Positions 1-8,907 of a stretch of DNA of 64,000 bases are shown here, in pieces (positions within the stretch are counted from its first letter, which is position 1; every line of letters starts with the position of its first letter). A program made the position numbers and the translations under genes. Below the pieces are notes generated by a model. It did not search any database, was not told the DNA's origin, and saw only the letters and a program-made list of their open reading frames with translations. Source of the DNA: Qipengyuania flavescens (lineage in GTDB: Bacteria; Pseudomonadota; Alphaproteobacteria; Sphingomonadales; Sphingomonadaceae); contig NZ_JARULD010000002.1 in NCBI RefSeq assembly GCF_029688735.1, positions 682,001-746,000 of the forward strand, written 5' to 3'.

Positions 1-1
1 A

Positions 2-1621
2 GAAGTCCGCCGCCAGCTCATCGACCGCTTCGGCGAGACTGCCGAAGATGGTGGCAACAGCGTCTATGCAGGCGGGCTGTGGGTACGGACCTCGCTCGAC
101 ACCGAATTGCAGGATGCCGCACGCGATGCGTTGCGCGCACAGTTGATCAGCTACCACGGCAATCGCGGCTTCACCGGGCCCGTCGCCACGCTCAATCCCG
201 AAAACGGCGACCTGCACTCGCAGCTTGCCTCGTCCAATCTCTCGATCAACTACGAAGACTGGCGCATCGGCGTGATTACCGCGACGGGTTCGTCACCGAC
301 GATCGGCTTTACCGATGGCGAAGATTATCCTCTCATCGGCGCGCCTTCGTCGCTCAAGCTTGGCGATGTGGTCGCCGCAGTCCAGTCGGGCGACGGCTAT
401 CGCCTGCGCGGCGTACCCGAGATTTCGGGTGGTTTCCTGGCGCAGGCGCCGCAGACGGGCCGTGTGCTTGCGATGCAGGGCGGGTTCGACAGTCGCCTCG
501 GCGATTTCAACCGCGCGACGCAGGCGCTGCGCCAGCCCGGCTCGACCATCAAGCCCTTCGTCTATGCCAGTGCGCTCGACCAGGGAATGACTCCGGCTAC
601 CCAGGTACCAGACCAGACCTTCTGCGTCTGGCAGGGCGCCAACCTCGGCGAAAAGTGCTTCCGCAACTTCGGCGGCGGCGGCGGCGGGGTCCACACCATG
701 CGCTGGGGGCTCGAGCAGAGCCGCAATCTGATGACCATCCACATCGCCGACACGACCGGCATGGACAATGTGGTCAAGACGATCAAGCGCGTCGGGATCG
801 GCGATTACGAGCCGTATTATTCCTTCGCACTGGGTGCTGGCGACACAACGGTCGCGCGCATGGTCAACGGTTATGCCGCGCTGGCCAATTGGGGCCGCCA
901 GACCGACGGATCGGTCATCGATTACGTGCAGGACCGCCGCGGCAAGGTGATCTTCCGCTCCGACAATCGCGAATGCACGGGCTGCAACATGGAGCAGTGG
1001 GACGGCCAGCCGATGCCGCGCTTCGAACCGCGCGGTAAGCAGGTCCTCGATCCGCGCACTGCGTTCCAGGTCGTGCACATGCTGCAGGGCGTGGTGACCC
1101 GCGGCACGGCCGTGCGCCTGCGCAGCCTCGAGCTGCCGCTGTTCGGCAAGACCGGTACCACAAATGGCCCGACCAATGCCTGGTTCGTCGGGGGTACGCC
1201 GGACATCGTCGCTGGCATGTATGTAGGCTTCGACCAGCCGCGCAATTTGGGTGGCTGGGTGCAGGGCGGTAATACCGCTGCGCCGATTATGAAGCGTTTC
1301 GTCGAGGCCACGCGCGATCGCTGGAACGCGGAGGATTTCGTCGCTCCGCCCGGTGTGCGCATGGTCAAGGTCGACCGGCGTACGGGCAAGCGTGTATTCG
1401 ACGGCACACCCTCCGACGATCCGAAGGCCGCGATCATCTGGGAGGCATTCAAGCCCGACACCGAACCGCCGCGCTCCACCCGCTCCGATGTGATCGCTGC
1501 CAAGCGCAACGAAATCCTCGAACTGATCCGCCGCGCGCGGCAGGGTCCGACCCAGCGGGCAGCGGCTCGCGAGGTGGAGCGTCCCGACGATTTCGTCGAG
1601 GAACAGGGCGGTATCTACTAG
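2..1621 (+). CDS. mrcA: Class A penicillin-binding protein (PBP1A type), C-terminal part
   Basis: Bifunctional peptidoglycan synthase; only the C-terminal part is here, because the frame is open to the left edge. The transpeptidase motifs are all visible: STIK (SxxK with the acylated Ser) near base 541, SRN (SxN) near base 718 and KTGTT near base 1148. The glycosyltransferase domain must lie upstream of the window. The insert between SxxK and SxN contains a Gly run. The tail after the KTG box is short and basic/acidic, ending in a stop at 1621. It acts in the periplasm, anchored by an N-terminal membrane helix that is not seen. prfB follows about 90 bases downstream. Confidence 0.93.
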   Translation, partial: EVRRQLIDRFGETAEDGGNSVYAGGLWVRTSLDTELQDAARDALRAQLISYHGNRGFTGPVATLNPENGDLHSQLASSNLSINYEDWRIGVITATGSSPTIGFTDGEDYPLIGAPSSLKLGDVVAAVQSGDGYRLRGVPEISGGFLAQAPQTGRVLAMQGGFDSRLGDFNRATQALRQPGSTIKPFVYASALDQGMTPATQVPDQTFCVWQGANLGEKCFRNFGGGGGGVHTMRWGLEQSRNLMTIHIADTTGMDNVVKTIKRVGIGDYEPYYSFALGAGDTTVARMVNGYAALANWGRQTDGSVIDYVQDRRGKVIFRSDNRECTGCNMEQWDGQPMPRFEPRGKQVLDPRTAFQVVHMLQGVVTRGTAVRLRSLELPLFGKTGTTNGPTNAWFVGGTPDIVAGMYVGFDQPRNLGGWVQGGNTAAPIMKRFVEATRDRWNAEDFVAPPGVRMVKVDRRTGKRVFDGTPSDDPKAAIIWEAFKPDTEPPRSTRSDVIAAKRNEILELIRRARQGPTQRAAAREVERPDDFVEEQGGIY

Positions 1622-1640
1622 CCGGCACCGGCTACCCAGC

Positions 1641-1668
1641 TTTACAATCGCTGCCCGCGCGCTAGGGG
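1641..1668 (+). promoter_or_regulatory. Possible sigma-70 promoter of prfB
   Basis: TTTACA at 1641-1646 and TAGGGG at 1663-1668 are separated by 16 bases and lie between mrcA and prfB. Transcription would start near 1675, which leaves the ATG at 1711 with a short leader and would put the GTG at 1672 outside the message. The match to consensus is weak. Confidence 0.35.
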
Positions 1669-1710
1669 GCGGTGGAAAGTCATTTGCCGCAAATTTTGAA
1701 GGAATTCGCC

Positions 1711-2838
1711 ATGCGTGCCGAAGGGCAGGCCCATATCGAGAGGATCGAAGCCGCATTGGCGCTCGTCCGCCAGTCGCTCGACTGGGAGCGCGCTCTGCGC
1801 CGCCTCGACGAACTCGACGCGCGCGTGCAAGATCCAACCCTGTGGGACGATCCCAAGCAGGCGCAGGCAATCACGCAAGAGCAAAAGCGCCTCGAAACCG
1901 CGATCACGACCGTGCGCGAGATCGAGAGCGAGATGTCCGACGCCATCGAATTCGTCGAAATGGGCGAGGCCGAGGGCGACGACGAGGTCGTGGGCGAGGG
2001 GCTGTCCTCGCTGCAAGGCCTCGCCGAACGTGCCGATCGCGACAAGGTGCAGGCGCTGCTTTCGGGCGAAGCCGACGGCAACGACACCTACATCGAAATT
2101 CACGCAGGGGCCGGAGGCACCGAAAGCCAGGACTGGGCGGAAATGCTTTTCCGCATGTACGCGCGCTGGGCCGAACAGCGCGGCTACAAGGTCGAAACGG
2201 TCGAATATCAGGCAGGCGACCAGGCGGGCATCAAGTCTGCCACGCTACTGGTGAAGGGCGACAATGCCTATGGCTATGCCAAGACCGAAAGCGGCGTCCA
2301 CCGCCTCGTCCGCATCAGCCCTTATGACAGCAGCGCCCGGCGCCACACCAGCTTCAGCTCGGTCTGGGTGTATCCGGTAATCGACGACGACATCGATATC
2401 GAGATCAACCCCGCCGACCTCAAGATCGACACCTACCGCGCCAGCGGTGCGGGCGGCCAGCACATCAACACGACCGATTCCGCGGTTCGCATCACCCACC
2501 AGCCGACCGGGATCGTCGTCGCCAGCCAGAACGACCGCAGCCAGCACAAGAACCGCGCGACCGCGATGAACATGCTGAAAGCGCGCCTGTTCGAGCGCGA
2601 GATGGCCGAACGCGAAGCGGCAGCCTCTGGCGAGTACCAGGAAAAGAGCGACATCGGCTGGGGCCACCAGATCCGCAGTTATGTCCTCCAGCCGTACCAG
2701 ATGGTGAAGGACCTGCGCACGGGCGTAACCTCGCCCACGCCCGACGATGTCCTCGACGGCGCGCTCGATCCGTTCATTTCCGCCGCACTCGCCCAGCGCG
2801 TGACCGGCGAAACGGTCGAGGTGGAGGACGCGGAGTGA
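1711..2838 (+). CDS. prfB: Peptide chain release factor 2
   Basis: RF2 releases the nascent chain at UAA and UGA codons. The protein has 375 residues, the usual RF2 size, with an N-terminal helical domain, then the codon-recognition loop and the catalytic GGQ loop (in GAGGQHINTTDSAVRI). The recognition tripeptide is SPY (RISPYDSSARRHTSF) instead of the SPF of Escherichia coli. The gene is read in a single frame, so the autoregulatory +1 frameshift known from many bacteria is absent. I chose ATG 1711 because AAGGA lies 7 bases before it; a GTG at 1672 would add 13 residues. Confidence 0.96.
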   Translation: MRAEGQAHIERIEAALALVRQSLDWERALRRLDELDARVQDPTLWDDPKQAQAITQEQKRLETAITTVREIESEMSDAIEFVEMGEAEGDDEVVGEGLSSLQGLAERADRDKVQALLSGEADGNDTYIEIHAGAGGTESQDWAEMLFRMYARWAEQRGYKVETVEYQAGDQAGIKSATLLVKGDNAYGYAKTESGVHRLVRISPYDSSARRHTSFSSVWVYPVIDDDIDIEINPADLKIDTYRASGAGGQHINTTDSAVRITHQPTGIVVASQNDRSQHKNRATAMNMLKARLFEREMAEREAAASGEYQEKSDIGWGHQIRSYVLQPYQMVKDLRTGVTSPTPDDVLDGALDPFISAALAQRVTGETVEVEDAE

Positions 2839-3599
2839 GGCCCGGCCTCGTTCTTCTCCCTCTCATCGCAGCCAGTGTCGCCGCCTGCGACGGCGGGCTG
2901 CTGAGTACCGGAGACGAACCGGCCGAGTTCCCCGCGCCCGACCGTCCCGTGTCCGGCATTGGCACCTATTCCATCGACAGCGAAGACCAGCGCGACAGCC
3001 GCGGCGAGGCGCAGACGGTGATGGACCTCGCCGAACTCGAACCGGGTATGACCGTGGCCGATATCGGCGCAGGCAATGGCTATTACACGCTGCGCCTAGC
3101 CAAGCGCGTCGGCGAAAACGGCCGGGTGCTGGCACAGGATATCGACGGCGATGCCCTGGCGCGTCTCGGCCGCCGGGTAGAGCGTCAGCGGCTCGACAAT
3201 GTCTCGATCCGTCGCGGCGAACCGGCCGATCCACGCCTGCCCGCCAACAGTTTCGACCGCGTGTTCATGGTCCACATGTATCACGAGATCGAACAGCCCT
3301 ACGAATTCCTCTGGCGGCTCTGGCCGTCGCTGCGAGAAGATGGTCAAGTCATCGTGGTCGACAAGGATCGCCCGACTGACCAGCACGGGATCGACCCGCT
3401 GCTGCTGTCGTGTGAGCTGGAGCGCGTCGGTTACGAATTGGTCGCGTTCAAGGATGCGCCGGAACTGCTCGGCTACTATGCACAGTTCAAGGCAGCGGCT
3501 ACGAGGCCCGAACCCGGAGAGATCGAACCGTGTCGCGGCGACAGTGTCGCGCATGAGGCGCCGCCCATCGAGCGGCCGACGAAGAGAGAGAAAGCATAA
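2835..3599 (+). CDS. Exported class I SAM-dependent methyltransferase-like lipoprotein
   Basis: Protein of 254 residues. It starts with a lipoprotein signal (hydrophobic stretch, then VAAC at about residues 15-18), so the mature protein should be lipid-anchored in the periplasm. The rest is a Rossmann methyltransferase fold: motif I is VADIGAGNGYYTLRLA near residue 74, followed by an acidic strand-2 end (QDID) and the FDRVFMVHMYHEI segment. The substrate is unknown. The GTG start overlaps the prfB stop (GTGA) and its own stop overlaps the next ATG, so it is translationally coupled in an operon. A SAM-dependent enzyme outside the cytoplasm is unexpected, so it may bind another ligand. Confidence 0.85.
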   Translation: MRPGLVLLPLIAASVAACDGGLLSTGDEPAEFPAPDRPVSGIGTYSIDSEDQRDSRGEAQTVMDLAELEPGMTVADIGAGNGYYTLRLAKRVGENGRVLAQDIDGDALARLGRRVERQRLDNVSIRRGEPADPRLPANSFDRVFMVHMYHEIEQPYEFLWRLWPSLREDGQVIVVDKDRPTDQHGIDPLLLSCELERVGYELVAFKDAPELLGYYAQFKAAATRPEPGEIEPCRGDSVAHEAPPIERPTKREKA

Positions 3600-5005
3600 T
3601 GAGTTTCAAGGGTCTCAAACCCATCGTTTACGGCGGCAAGGAAGTCTGGCCGCTGATCGAGGGCGGCAAGGGCGTGTCCGCCACCAATCACATGAGTTCG
3701 GGCGCCTGGGCCGCTGCGGGCGGAATCGGCACGGTCAGCGCGGTGAATGCCGACAGCTATGACGAGGACGGCAATCCGATCCCGCAGGTCTACCCGCAGG
3801 CTACTCGCAAGGAGCGTTTCGAACAGCTCGTGCGCTACGCGATCGACGGGGCGACCGAACAGGTGAACCGCGCCTACGAGATCGCCGATGGCAAGGGCGC
3901 AATCAACATCAACGTGCTGTGGGAGCAGGGCGGGGCGCAGCAGGTCCTCGAAGGCGTGCTCGACAATTGTGCGGACAAGATCGACGGGGTCACGTGTGGG
4001 GCGGGGATGCCCTACAAGCTGGCCGAGATCGCCCAGCGCTACAATGTGAATTACCTGCCGATCGTTTCCTCTGCGCGCGCGTTTCGCGCCTTGTGGAAGC
4101 GCAGCTATTCCAAGGTGCCGGAGCTGCTGGCGGCAGTGGTCTATGAGGATCCCTGGCTTGCAGGTGGCCACAACGGCCTATCCAACGCAGAGGACCCGAC
4201 CAAGCCCGAGGATCCCTATCCCCGCGTGAAAGCGCTGCGTGAAACCATGCGCAACGAAGGCGTCAGCGAGGATACCGCCATCGTCATGGCCGGCGGTGTC
4301 TGGTTCCTGCGCGAATGGAACGACTGGATCGACAACCCCGAGCTCGGCAAGATCGCCTTCCAGTTCGGTACGCGCCCGCTGCTCACCCATGAAAGCCCGA
4401 TCCCGCAGGTGTGGAAGGACATGCTGCGCACGGTCGAACCGGGCGACGTTCTGCTACACAAGTTCAGCCCCACCGGATTCTACTCCAGCGCGGTGAAGAC
4501 ACCCTTCCTCTACGACTTGATGCACCGCAGCGAGCGCCAGATCCCGATTTTCAAGCGCGACGAGGAGGAGGGCACCATTCCGCTTGCCGATCACGGCAAA
4601 GCGAAGTATTTTTACGTCCATCCCGGCGACCAGCGCAAGGCGCAAAGCTGGATGCACGAGGGCTTCACGGAAGCGCTGAAAACGCCCGACGATACGGTGG
4701 TCTTTACCACCCCCGAAAGCGCCGAGCAGATCCGCACCGACCAGCAGGAATGCATGGGCTGTCTATCGCATTGCCAGTTTTCGAGCTGGAAGGATCACGA
4801 CAACCACACCACCGGCCGTCTCGCCGATCCTCGCAGCTTCTGCATCCAGAAGACCTTACAGGACATCGCCCATGGCGGCGACCCGGACGAGAACCTCGCT
4901 TTCGCGGGCCACGCGGCCTACCGCTTCAAGCAGGACCCCTTCTACTCGAACAACTTCACCCCCACGGTGAAAGAGCTGGTCGAGCGGATCCTGACGGGGG
5001 ACTAA
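3599..5005 (+). CDS. Nitronate monooxygenase-like flavin oxidoreductase with C-terminal Cys motif
   Basis: Protein of 468 residues from the 2-nitropropane dioxygenase / nitronate monooxygenase class of FMN-dependent TIM-barrel enzymes. The early GGKGVSATNHMSSGAWAAAG segment, the VTCGAGMP strand and the IVMAGGVW strand fit flavin-phosphate binding regions. It is about 100 residues longer than ordinary nitronate monooxygenases. The extra C-terminal part carries Cys385-x2-Cys388-x3-Cys392 and Cys415, which could bind a metal or Fe-S cluster. The true substrate is unknown. The ATG overlaps the stop of the methyltransferase-like gene (TAATG), so both are probably co-expressed. Confidence 0.82.
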   Translation: MSFKGLKPIVYGGKEVWPLIEGGKGVSATNHMSSGAWAAAGGIGTVSAVNADSYDEDGNPIPQVYPQATRKERFEQLVRYAIDGATEQVNRAYEIADGKGAININVLWEQGGAQQVLEGVLDNCADKIDGVTCGAGMPYKLAEIAQRYNVNYLPIVSSARAFRALWKRSYSKVPELLAAVVYEDPWLAGGHNGLSNAEDPTKPEDPYPRVKALRETMRNEGVSEDTAIVMAGGVWFLREWNDWIDNPELGKIAFQFGTRPLLTHESPIPQVWKDMLRTVEPGDVLLHKFSPTGFYSSAVKTPFLYDLMHRSERQIPIFKRDEEEGTIPLADHGKAKYFYVHPGDQRKAQSWMHEGFTEALKTPDDTVVFTTPESAEQIRTDQQECMGCLSHCQFSSWKDHDNHTTGRLADPRSFCIQKTLQDIAHGGDPDENLAFAGHAAYRFKQDPFYSNNFTPTVKELVERILTGD

Positions 5006-5008
5006 GGC

Positions 5009-5437
5009 TTAGCGCCACAACTGCATCGCCCTGATCGCGTCCGGCATCTTTTCGTCGGTATCGGGCCGCGAGAGGGTGCGTTCGATCAGCTTCCATTTGC
5101 GGCTCACCCGCGCCTTCTGCCACAGGTCGACGACCCAGCTGTCGCCGGTCCAGTCGCGGCCTTCGATCGAAGCTTCCAGCCCCAGGCGCGTGGCGAAAAC
5201 CGCGACATTGCCGTGGCGGCGCACATAGACTTCGTCGAAGCGGTATCCGGTGCAGCGGAAGCGCGTGGTCGCGGCCTCCAGCCAGCTGGCGCGGTCTAGG
5301 ATTACCGGCTTGCTCGACCCCAGGAGAAAGATGAAATCCCGCGCGGCGAGCGACTTCATCTGGTTGCGATCGCGCTGCATCCACGAGCGCATCCAGAGGT
5401 GTTCGAGCGCTTCGATCTTGGCTGAAAATTCGTCCAT
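5009..5437 (-). CDS. NTF2-like / DUF4440 family protein
   Basis: Small 142-residue protein with the fold signature of the SnoaL/NTF2 superfamily: an N-terminal helix (EALEHLWMRSWMQRD), a LAARDFIFLLG turn, then alternating strands (VAVFATRLGLEA, WVVDLWQKA, WKLIERTLSR). Such proteins are ligand-binding or catalytic cone-shaped barrels, and this one has no recognised catalytic residue set. No signal peptide is present, so it is probably cytoplasmic. It converges on the flavoprotein gene with a 3-base gap, and is followed upstream by the hydroxyacid dehydrogenase on the same strand. Confidence 0.75.
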   Translation of the reverse strand: MDEFSAKIEALEHLWMRSWMQRDRNQMKSLAARDFIFLLGSSKPVILDRASWLEAATTRFRCTGYRFDEVYVRRHGNVAVFATRLGLEASIEGRDWTGDSWVVDLWQKARVSRKWKLIERTLSRPDTDEKMPDAIRAMQLWR

Positions 5438-5491
5438 GGGGTGAGGGCGTTACAGGCTTGCCCGCCGATGGCAAGCGGACTTCTGCGAAGG

Positions 5492-6508
5492 TCAGCCGAG
5501 GCCGGTCAGCACCTGGTCCGGCGGGCGATGCCCGTCTGCCCACATGCGGATATTGGCGATGACCTTCAGGCCCGATTCCTCGCGACCTTCGCGCGTGGCG
5601 CTGCCGATATGGGGCAGGGTCATGACATTGGGGTGGCGGATCAGGCGTTCGTCCACATTCGGCTCGTCGGGATAAACGTCGAGCCCCGCGCCGGTCAGGT
5701 GGCCATTATCAAGCGCCGCAATCAATGCTTCCTGATCGACGAGATCGCCGCGGGCGGTGTTTATGAGGCTCGCGCCCGGTTTCATCAGGCCGATGCGCCG
5801 CTCGTCGATCAGTCGGTGCGTCCCCGGCGTCGCGGGGCAATGGAGCGTGAGAATGTCCGCCTGCGCCACCAGATCGTCGAGGCTCACGACCCAGCTTGCA
5901 TCGAACATCCGCTCGACCGCTTCGGGCAGGCGCTTGCGATTGTGATAGGCGATGCGCAGGCCGAAGGCGCGCGCGCGGTGGGCGACGGCCTGCCCGATGC
6001 GGCCCATGCCGACGATGCCGAGCACCTTGCCCGCCAGCTTCGTTCCAAGCAGCGCCGTCGGCGTCCAGCCCGTCCATTCGCCACTGCGGATCAGCTGCAC
6101 GCCTTCGCGGATGCGGCGCGGCACGCCGATGATGCCCGCCATGGCGAGGTCGGCGGTGTCGTCGGTGAAGACGCCGGGCGTGTTGGTGACCATGATGCCG
6201 CGATCATGCGCGGCCTTGAGGTCCAGATGCTCGGTCCCGGCGCCGAAATTGGCGATCAGGCCGAGATCGTCGCCTGCCTCCGCAATCATATTACCGTCGA
6301 TGCGGTCGGTGACGGTCGGCACGAGCACGTCGCAGTCCTTCATGGCAACCACGAGTTCGTCGCGCGTCAGCGGCCGGTCCTCGCCGTTAAGCGTCACGTC
6401 GAACAACTCACCCATGCGCTCTTCGACCGAGGGCATAAGATGACGGGTTACGACCACCCGCGGCGTGCGGGTGAGGCGTTTCTCTACCTGTTCGGTGGCG
6501 CTTTCCAT
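5492..6508 (-). CDS. D-2-hydroxyacid dehydrogenase (glyoxylate/hydroxypyruvate reductase type)
   Basis: NAD(P)H-dependent oxidoreductase of 338 residues that interconverts 2-keto acids and D-2-hydroxy acids. The nucleotide-binding motif GMGRIGQ is present. The catalytic Arg (NTARGDLVD), Glu (DEPNVDE) and His (LPHIGSAT) are all present in order. FGAGTEHLDL is the substrate-carboxylate loop. The length is typical of the GyaR/GRHPR group. Exact substrate preference (glyoxylate, hydroxypyruvate or another keto acid) cannot be read from sequence. It is divergent from the SH3-domain gene. Confidence 0.92.
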   Translation of the reverse strand: MESATEQVEKRLTRTPRVVVTRHLMPSVEERMGELFDVTLNGEDRPLTRDELVVAMKDCDVLVPTVTDRIDGNMIAEAGDDLGLIANFGAGTEHLDLKAAHDRGIMVTNTPGVFTDDTADLAMAGIIGVPRRIREGVQLIRSGEWTGWTPTALLGTKLAGKVLGIVGMGRIGQAVAHRARAFGLRIAYHNRKRLPEAVERMFDASWVVSLDDLVAQADILTLHCPATPGTHRLIDERRIGLMKPGASLINTARGDLVDQEALIAALDNGHLTGAGLDVYPDEPNVDERLIRHPNVMTLPHIGSATREGREESGLKVIANIRMWADGHRPPDQVLTGLG

Positions 6509-6592
6509 GCTGTTGAAAAGCGCTAGGGCGAGGGCGGGGTGGTGGTCAAGCGCGGTTGCCGTGGCAGCGCAGAATCATGTAAGGGTTTCGCC

Positions 6593-7060
6593 ATGGTCGC
6601 GCGCCTTCTCATCGCCCTCGTTTGCTTCGTCGGTCTGCCCGCATCGGCAGCCGCGCAGGAGCGTGAGGTGCCCTATTGGGCGACCATCCGCGCGAGCGAG
6701 CTCAACATGCGAGTCGGGCCGAGTGCCGATTACAAAATCGACTGGGTCTATCGCCGGCCCGGCCTGCCCGTGAAAGTGGTGCGCGTCATGGAAGGCTGGC
6801 GGCTGATCGAGGATCCTGCGGGCGACAAGGGCTGGGTAGTGGCTCGCCTGCTGAGCCCGGATCACGGCGCGATCGTCATCGGCGAGGGGCCGGCCGATAT
6901 GCGTGCCGGTCCGGCGGCAGATGCTGGGCTCAAGTGGCGGGTCGAGCCGGGCGTCGTCGCGGCTCTGGGCGACTGCGAAGATGGTTGGTGCGAAGTGACT
7001 ATCGCGAACCGGCGAGGCTGGATTGCACAGGACAGGCTCTGGGGCGCAGGGACACCATGA
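6593..7060 (+). CDS. Secreted SH3-domain protein
   Basis: Protein of 155 residues with a Sec signal peptide (MVARLLIALVCFVGLPASAAAQ, cleavage after AAAQ). Two bacterial SH3-like repeats follow: ASELNMRVGPSADYKIDWVY..LPVKVVR..WRLI and GPADMRAGPAADAGLKWRVEPGVVAAL..WCEV, ending with RRGWIAQDRLWG. Such repeats often bind peptidoglycan or peptides, so a periplasmic cell-wall role is likely. ATG 6593 is chosen over an upstream GTG at 6539 because the signal peptide begins there and AAGGG precedes it by 7 bases. Confidence 0.88.
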   Translation: MVARLLIALVCFVGLPASAAAQEREVPYWATIRASELNMRVGPSADYKIDWVYRRPGLPVKVVRVMEGWRLIEDPAGDKGWVVARLLSPDHGAIVIGEGPADMRAGPAADAGLKWRVEPGVVAALGDCEDGWCEVTIANRRGWIAQDRLWGAGTP

Positions 7061-7067
7061 CATGAAA

Positions 7068-7091
7068 AAGGCGGCCCGTACGAGCCGCCTT
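7068..7091. terminator. Bidirectional rho-independent terminator
   Basis: An inverted repeat AAGGCGGC / GCCGCCTT with an 8-base loop lies between two convergent genes. A T-run follows on the minus strand (CTTTTTC), and a looser T-rich stretch (CTCCGTTTT) follows on the plus strand, so it can end both the SH3-protein and the lipoprotein messages. Confidence 0.8.
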
Positions 7092-7113
7092 CTCCGTTTT
7101 CTGGTCTGACCTT

Positions 7114-7545
7114 TTACATGGTCGTTTCGGCAGCGACTCCATCGCCATCGACCTTGCGTACCGTCGCGGTCGTGTTCCCATCCGCATCGCGCATCTGGAA
7201 GCTGCCATCCGAGCCCGGCGCGCCGCCGGCGTAGCATTCCTCGGGCTCGGTGCCTTCGGGATCGAAGCACATCTGCGAGCCTTCCTGGCGCCAGGTGCCG
7301 CGTTCGATTTCAGTACCGTCCGGCATCGTATCGACATAGGTGCCATCGGCGTTGATCTGCTGCAGGGTTACGCTGCCGTCGGCCATTTGAACCTCGTAGG
7401 TTCCGGTCATGTCGCCGGTAGCCGTGCTGCCGAGCGTCGTGTCGGCCGGTGTCGCCGTGTCCAGCGGTTCGGGAGCGGGTTCCTCGTTGGATCCGCAGGC
7501 GGTGAGCGCTACCGTTGCGGCAGCGACGAAAAACATGTTCTTCAT
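7114..7545 (-). CDS. Small secreted lipoprotein, unknown function
   Basis: Protein of 143 residues. The lipoprotein signal is MKNMFFVAAATVALTAC with the lipobox LTAC. The mature part has an acidic, Pro/Thr-rich linker and then a small domain with repeated strand-turn units (TYEVQMADGSVTLQQ, GTYVDTMPDGTEIERGTW) and two Cys (QMCFDPEGTEPEECYAG). No family is recognised by name. The start is set by the signal peptide and a GGGGAAG ribosome site; upstream sequence in the same frame belongs to the intergenic region and the thiolase end. Confidence 0.85.
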   Translation of the reverse strand: MKNMFFVAAATVALTACGSNEEPAPEPLDTATPADTTLGSTATGDMTGTYEVQMADGSVTLQQINADGTYVDTMPDGTEIERGTWRQEGSQMCFDPEGTEPEECYAGGAPGSDGSFQMRDADGNTTATVRKVDGDGVAAETTM

Positions 7546-7603
7546 GGCACTTCCCCTTTCGCCGCACCAACGCGCAGGCCCGGGGGAGGTGCCGCAGAAA
7601 ACG

Positions 7604-8800
7604 TCAGACCAGTTCGACTGCGACTGCCGTGGCTTCGCCGCCACCGATGCAGAGCGAGGCGATGCCGCGCTTCTTGCCCTGCTGCTTGAGCGCATTGAGG
7701 AGCGTCACGATGATCCGCGTGCCGCTGGCACCGATGGGATGTCCGAGGGCAGTGCCGCCGCCGTTCACGTTGATCTTGTCATGCTGAATACCGATGTCGC
7801 GCATGGCGAACATGGCGACGCAGGCGAACGCCTCGTTGACTTCCCACAAATCGACCTCGTCCGCTGACCAGCCGGCCTTTTCTAGGACCTTGTTGATGGC
7901 ACCCACCGGGGCGACGGTAAACTCGCTCGGCTCCTGCGCATGGGCGGCCATGGCGACGATCTTCGCGACCGGCTCCTGCCCGTTTTCCCTGGCGACGCTT
8001 TCGCGCGTCAGCACCACTGCGGCCGCGCCATCGGAGATGGAGGAGGACGTCGCTGCGGTAATCGTGCCGTCCTTGGCGAAGGCTGGGCGAAGAGTCGGGA
8101 TCTTGTCGGGCTTGCCCTTGCCGGGCTGCTCGTCGTGCTCGACCGTGACATCGCCGCGGCGGGTCGAGAAGCTGACCGGCACGACCTCGTCGGCAAAGGC
8201 ACCGCTTTCGATCGCGGCATTGGCGCGGCGCAAGGACTCGATGGAATATTCGTCCATCTGCTCGCGGGTAAGCTGGTAGTCGTTCGCTGTATCTTGCGCG
8301 AAGGTGCCCATGGCGCGGCCTTCCTCATAGGCATCTTCGAGCCCGTCGAGGAACATATGATCGTAGGTCGTGTCATGGCCCAGTCGCGCGCCGCTGCGGT
8401 GCTTCTTGAGCAGATAGGGCGCATTGGTCATGCTCTCCATGCCTCCTGCGACGATGTAGTTCACATCGCCCGTGGCGAGCGCTTCTGCGCCCATGATAAC
8501 CGTCTGCATGCCGCTGCCGCAGACCTTGTTGACCGTGGTCGCCTGCACCGATTTCGGCAGGCCGGCCTTGATCGAGGCCTGGCGGGCAGGGGCCTGGCCG
8601 AGACCTGCAGGCAGGACGCAGCCCATGTAGGTGCGGTCGAACTTGTCGACCGGAACGCCAGAGCGCTCGACAGCAGCCTTGACCGCGGTCGCACCAAGAT
8701 CGGTCGCCGATACATCGGCAAGGGCGCCCTGCATGCCTCCCATCGGAGTACGTGCGTAAGACAGGATGACGACGGGGTCGGCTGCGCTGAACTGGGTCAT
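7604..8800 (-). CDS. Acetyl-CoA C-acetyltransferase (thiolase)
   Basis: Thiolase of 398 residues that condenses or cleaves acyl-CoA with acetyl-CoA. The nucleophilic Cys lies in NKVCGSGMQ, the catalytic His in NGGGTALGHPIGASG and the second catalytic Cys in SLCIGGGEATAVAVE. AtoB/PhaA-like biosynthetic and FadA-like degradative members share these motifs, so the direction in vivo is open. It is divergent from the aldehyde dehydrogenase, with about 100 bases between the starts. The small lipoprotein gene follows on the same strand after 58 bases. Confidence 0.94.
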   Translation of the reverse strand: MTQFSAADPVVILSYARTPMGGMQGALADVSATDLGATAVKAAVERSGVPVDKFDRTYMGCVLPAGLGQAPARQASIKAGLPKSVQATTVNKVCGSGMQTVIMGAEALATGDVNYIVAGGMESMTNAPYLLKKHRSGARLGHDTTYDHMFLDGLEDAYEEGRAMGTFAQDTANDYQLTREQMDEYSIESLRRANAAIESGAFADEVVPVSFSTRRGDVTVEHDEQPGKGKPDKIPTLRPAFAKDGTITAATSSSISDGAAAVVLTRESVARENGQEPVAKIVAMAAHAQEPSEFTVAPVGAINKVLEKAGWSADEVDLWEVNEAFACVAMFAMRDIGIQHDKINVNGGGTALGHPIGASGTRIIVTLLNALKQQGKKRGIASLCIGGGEATAVAVELV

Positions 8801-8907
8801 GCTTGTGCTGGTCCTCTGGTTCTGTGATATCGGTTGCCAATGGCGACCTAATTGGAGGTTGGCTTCTACCTAGTGCTGCGCCGCAGCAAGATCAAATGGA
8901 GAGAGCG

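Noticed and set aside
293..1870. Long minus-strand open frame of 525 codons opposite the penicillin-binding protein
   Set aside because: It is a shadow of the GC-rich coding strand: composition is dominated by Arg, Ala, Gly and His with no domain pattern, while the plus strand has all transpeptidase motifs.
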